From positions 124,001-188,000 of the forward strand of contig VWZS01004498.1 of the NCBI GenBank assembly GCA_013397075.1: a stretch of 64,000 nt of DNA, in the 5' to 3' direction. The notes beneath the pieces were generated by a model. That model had not been told where the DNA came from, made no database searches, and saw only the letters and a list, made by a program, of their open reading frames with translations. Source of the stretch: Rhabdornis inornatus (taxonomy: Eukaryota > Chordata > Aves > Passeriformes > Rhabdornithidae). Positions within the stretch are counted from its first letter, which is position 1. Each line of letters opens with the position of its first letter. Positions 61,501-64,000 of the stretch are shown one piece after another. The position numbers and the translations under genes were made by a program.

Positions 61501-62109
61501 TGTGACACAACGCTTCATAAATTGTCAATCACAAACATCTTTTTTGGTTGAGGTAATTCTCCATTCTGTTTTGGTCTTTATTTTGGGTGTTACTTAAAAG
61601 GGAAAGAAGTATTTTTCTTTCTACCCCCACCCCCCACTCCCCCGAGGTTTTTATTGAGTATTTTTGAGTTTTTTATGCTGGAAGTTTGGAATGCGAAGCT
61701 ACTGAGCACACAGACTGGTCGACATTCCACCAGTTGGGAAAATTGCCTTACTCACACTGGGACACCTATTGCCATGTGTCTGCCACACTTAACAAGTAAG
61801 GCAAGCTGGTTTGAGTCGGATCAGGAGGGGAGAATAAAGTACACTCAATTCACACTTGCTCTCTTTGCATCAGCAGTATGTTATCTTAGGGAAAGGGCAG
61901 CTAGAACTCCTGTGCCCTCAAGAGCATTACAAAGGGAAAGCCTTGAGAAAGCTGTGTCCTCGTTTTCTACAGGAGAATCTTTGGTAATTACCAGTTCTTA
62001 GTTTTTACTGAGGAGGTTACTGACTGGCCAAATTTGTGGAACCGATGGCACGTGGAAAACATAGTGTTTTGTTTCTAGGCGCTCAGACTCCTAGGAAAGT
62101 TGGAATGAG

Positions 62110-62420
62110 CGTAGGCCGTTCAGGGACAAGCTGCTGCCGGGAGCCAGCGCCGCTATCGGCTCCGCCGAGCTGCTGGCTCGGGCCGATAACGGGGGGTGAC
62201 CCCGCGCCGGCCCTGCCCGGCCTCCCGCCCCGCGGGGCGCAGCGCCGGCTGCGGGCAGGGGGTGGTGGCCACGAGGGCGGCCCCGGGAGCGGCCGGAGGC
62301 GGCAGCGGCTCGTTCGGCTCTCGTACTCCAGGGGAAACCCCCGGGGCCAAGGCGGCGGCGGANTGAAAGCTAAGTAGGTAAGCTGCCCGCTCCTTTCCCC
62401 GGCTTCTGGCGTTATTTTCT
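62110..62420. promoter_or_regulatory. CpG island, candidate GPR155 promoter
   Basis: A block of about 300 bases is dominated by G and C with dozens of CpGs, in sharp contrast to flanking DNA. It contains a canonical GC box (cccgcccc, 62224-62231) and no obvious TATA box, the usual form of a broadly active vertebrate promoter. In human, GPR155 follows WIPF1 on the same strand, which makes its 5' end the best candidate. The name rests on gene order only. A single N occurs at 62363. Confidence 0.5.
62240..62377 (+). other. Candidate first non-coding exon with splice donor (GPR155?)
   Basis: A strong donor, AG|gtaagc, follows the CpG island, with the exon ending at 62377. Such an exon would be 5' UTR. 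The open frame through this block (62036-62377) is a CpG-island artefact with no recognisable domain. The start of transcription cannot be placed; the left boundary given is nominal. Confidence 0.35.
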
Positions 62421-64000
62421 AATGAAGCAGCTGTCACACAGGGCAGTGCTGCTGGCTTTTTATCTTTGACTGAAAATGTTGCGTGCTCGTAACTGGGGTG
62501 ACCATGGGAAGGAGAACAGTGATGGGCCGGGAAGGGGCAGGCGAGAGGCGTTGGTTTTGTTATAGCTTTGTGGCCGCAAGTCAAAGGATTTTACATCCCA
62601 ATTTGGCAAGCGGTGCGAGTGAAGCACTTTTTAAGGAGTGCTGGCAAGAAAATGTTACCTACCTTTTGAAAAATGTTTTGCTGTCTGCTTCAGAAGTATG
62701 TATCTATTTGTTGACAAGCCCAAAGATCAGCCTAAGTGAAAATTAAGGGAACGTATGTTTTTCGTTCTTTTTCTGAGTTGTCATTCAGTGCCTCTGGCAA
62801 CTGTTGCTTCATTTAGTCTGGTCTGATCTCCTGCACTGCCGAAGTTTTGTGGAGCTTGAAGTGTTGCTGTGTGAGCTGTGCCAGTCGTGTGCTCAGGGCA
62901 GGCCTCAGTTTCCCCAGGTGTCCAGTGCATGCGGCTTCCCCGGCTGCTCCACAGCCAAGGGCTTTCTTGGGCTGGCATTCGTGGGCGAAGGATGACAAAG
63001 GAAATGTGGTCTTGAAAAAAAAGCCGCTCAGAGACACATAAGGTGTGTGATGTTTCTTGTGGCATTGTCTAGGTTTCCAGATATAGGTGGCCCATTTCTT
63101 GTGCTGTTGCAATATTGTTCTCTGTTTTCTTAGCCTAATAAAGAGAAAAGTAAAAATTGTGATTAACTAGCAAGAATAGGAACTACAAGAATCACTTTTT
63201 CCCACTTACTTTTATCATTGTATCTCTCTGAAGTTGCTTCCTCTTTGACTTACTTCACAAATTTTTACATGCAAATGCATGTATTGCATGCTTATCTTAG
63301 CTGAGAATGGGGTAGTAGAGCTGCCACAAGTGGTAACTCCTCCTACCCCAACTCCATTTTAATCTTCCTGAGTGAAATAATGTGTCATCCTTACATTAAA
63401 GTAGGAGAGTTTCTGCATTGCATTAAAGTAGGTCATGTTGTGGGATATAATTTATGAACAATGTGCACGGTCTTGCCAGTGTCACCGTATTATTCTGAGA
63501 GTGATTATCAGTTGAAAGCTTAAGAGTGAGACACCAGTGGGGAGATAGATACACAATTATCTATCAAATACATATATATAATTTCTATTATGAAATTATC
63601 TCTTTTATTCACTCATGCTGTCTTTGACTTTCATTAGAAAAAGAAGATGAAAGGGATTTTTGCCTTCCTTTGATGAAGGAGACAATTTCTCTATTTCTGT
63701 GCTTGGAGAGGAACCTGATGTTGCTTAACTCACAGCTGCTGGAGAATTGAGTTTCTGGTCTGGTGAATTTTAAGACTTTACAAATATCGACAACCTGCAA
63801 GAGAGATGTTTTATGGGAAGTTTAAACTGCATTTGCTACTTGCTGTGTGTCTATTGTTGGTCTTTATACAAGGCTTCCTCTCGTGCAAGCCGACAGTCTG
63901 GCTGCAAGCAGCTATGCTTGCCACAGTCGATAGTCAATAAGGCAGCATTATTCCTAAAAACTGTGTCAGTATTGGCCTGCAGTTCCCAAAAATGCAGCTG
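62378..64000 (+). other. Probable first intron downstream of the CpG island
   Basis: The DNA returns to AT-rich composition. I found no segment resembling the GPR155 transporter-like N terminus before the window ends. An acceptor-like stretch (ctttgactttcattag) near 63638 is followed by no coding sequence that I recognise. Confidence 0.35.

Larger units (their letters stand above)
50736..62100. other. Intergenic region downstream of WIPF1
   Basis: No coding exon was recognised on either strand in about 11 kb. The DNA is mostly AT-rich, with T-rich tracts near 53950-53985 and 56570-56600. The exception is the GC- and CpG-dense island at about 55200-55570, whose parts are listed separately. 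Confidence 0.5.

Noticed and set aside
61624..61646. C-rich run that might form a quadruplex on the minus strand
   Set aside because: Only three G runs are present, short of the four needed for a standard intramolecular structure.
62036..62377. 113-codon frame ending at the splice donor
   Set aside because: GC-rich island DNA with an ambiguous base; the end coincides with a splice donor and no domain is visible.
1..64000. tRNA genes, CRISPR arrays and intact viral or retroelement genes
   Set aside because: Scanning by eye found no tRNA box pair, no regularly spaced repeats and no reverse transcriptase or gag-type frame; only truncated CR1-type fragments.

Overview
The window is vertebrate nuclear DNA, most likely from a bird. 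The evidence is spliced genes with canonical GT/AG junctions, AT-rich introns, GC-rich CpG-dense patches, and retroelement fragments matching the remembered 3' end of the CR1 LINE family that dominates avian genomes. The species cannot be told. There are no bacterial-style genes, no CRISPR array and no operon. Nearly all open frames here are chance readings of non-coding DNA.

One gene is securely recognised: WIPF1 (WAS/WASL-interacting protein, WIP) on the + strand. Seven coding exons run from the ATG at 35974 to the TGA at 47333-47335. All splice phases fit, and each exon aligns with a known part of WIP: the N-terminal profilin-type proline stretch, the WH2 actin-binding motif, the glycine-rich linker, the long proline-rich region with RSGP motifs, and the C-terminal WASP-binding segment ending in PPVPR. 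The fifth coding exon carries an 80-N gap (41226-41305). The frame stays open across it, but the model is 357 residues against 503 in human, so the gap very probably hides much more than 80 bases.

Layout: 1-35935 shows no recognisable coding exon and is probably WIPF1 first intron or 5' flank, with two decayed CR1-type fragments. 35936-47335 holds the WIPF1 coding exons and introns. 47336 to about 50.7 kb is the probable 3' UTR, with alternative AATAAA signals. About 50.7-62.1 kb is intergenic and includes a GC-rich two-copy repeat next to a CR1 tail (55.2-55.6 kb). At 62.1-62.4 kb is a CpG island with a GC box and a good splice donor. By the human gene order (WIPF1 followed on the same strand by GPR155) it is the best candidate for the GPR155 promoter and first non-coding exon. 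The rest is probably its first intron.

No new biological system was found. The points most worth a second look are the mis-sized gap in WIPF1, the serine at the position of human WIP Tyr455, an antisense coding-like patch in WIPF1 intron 5 (42.07-42.82 kb), and the CpG island at 62 kb.
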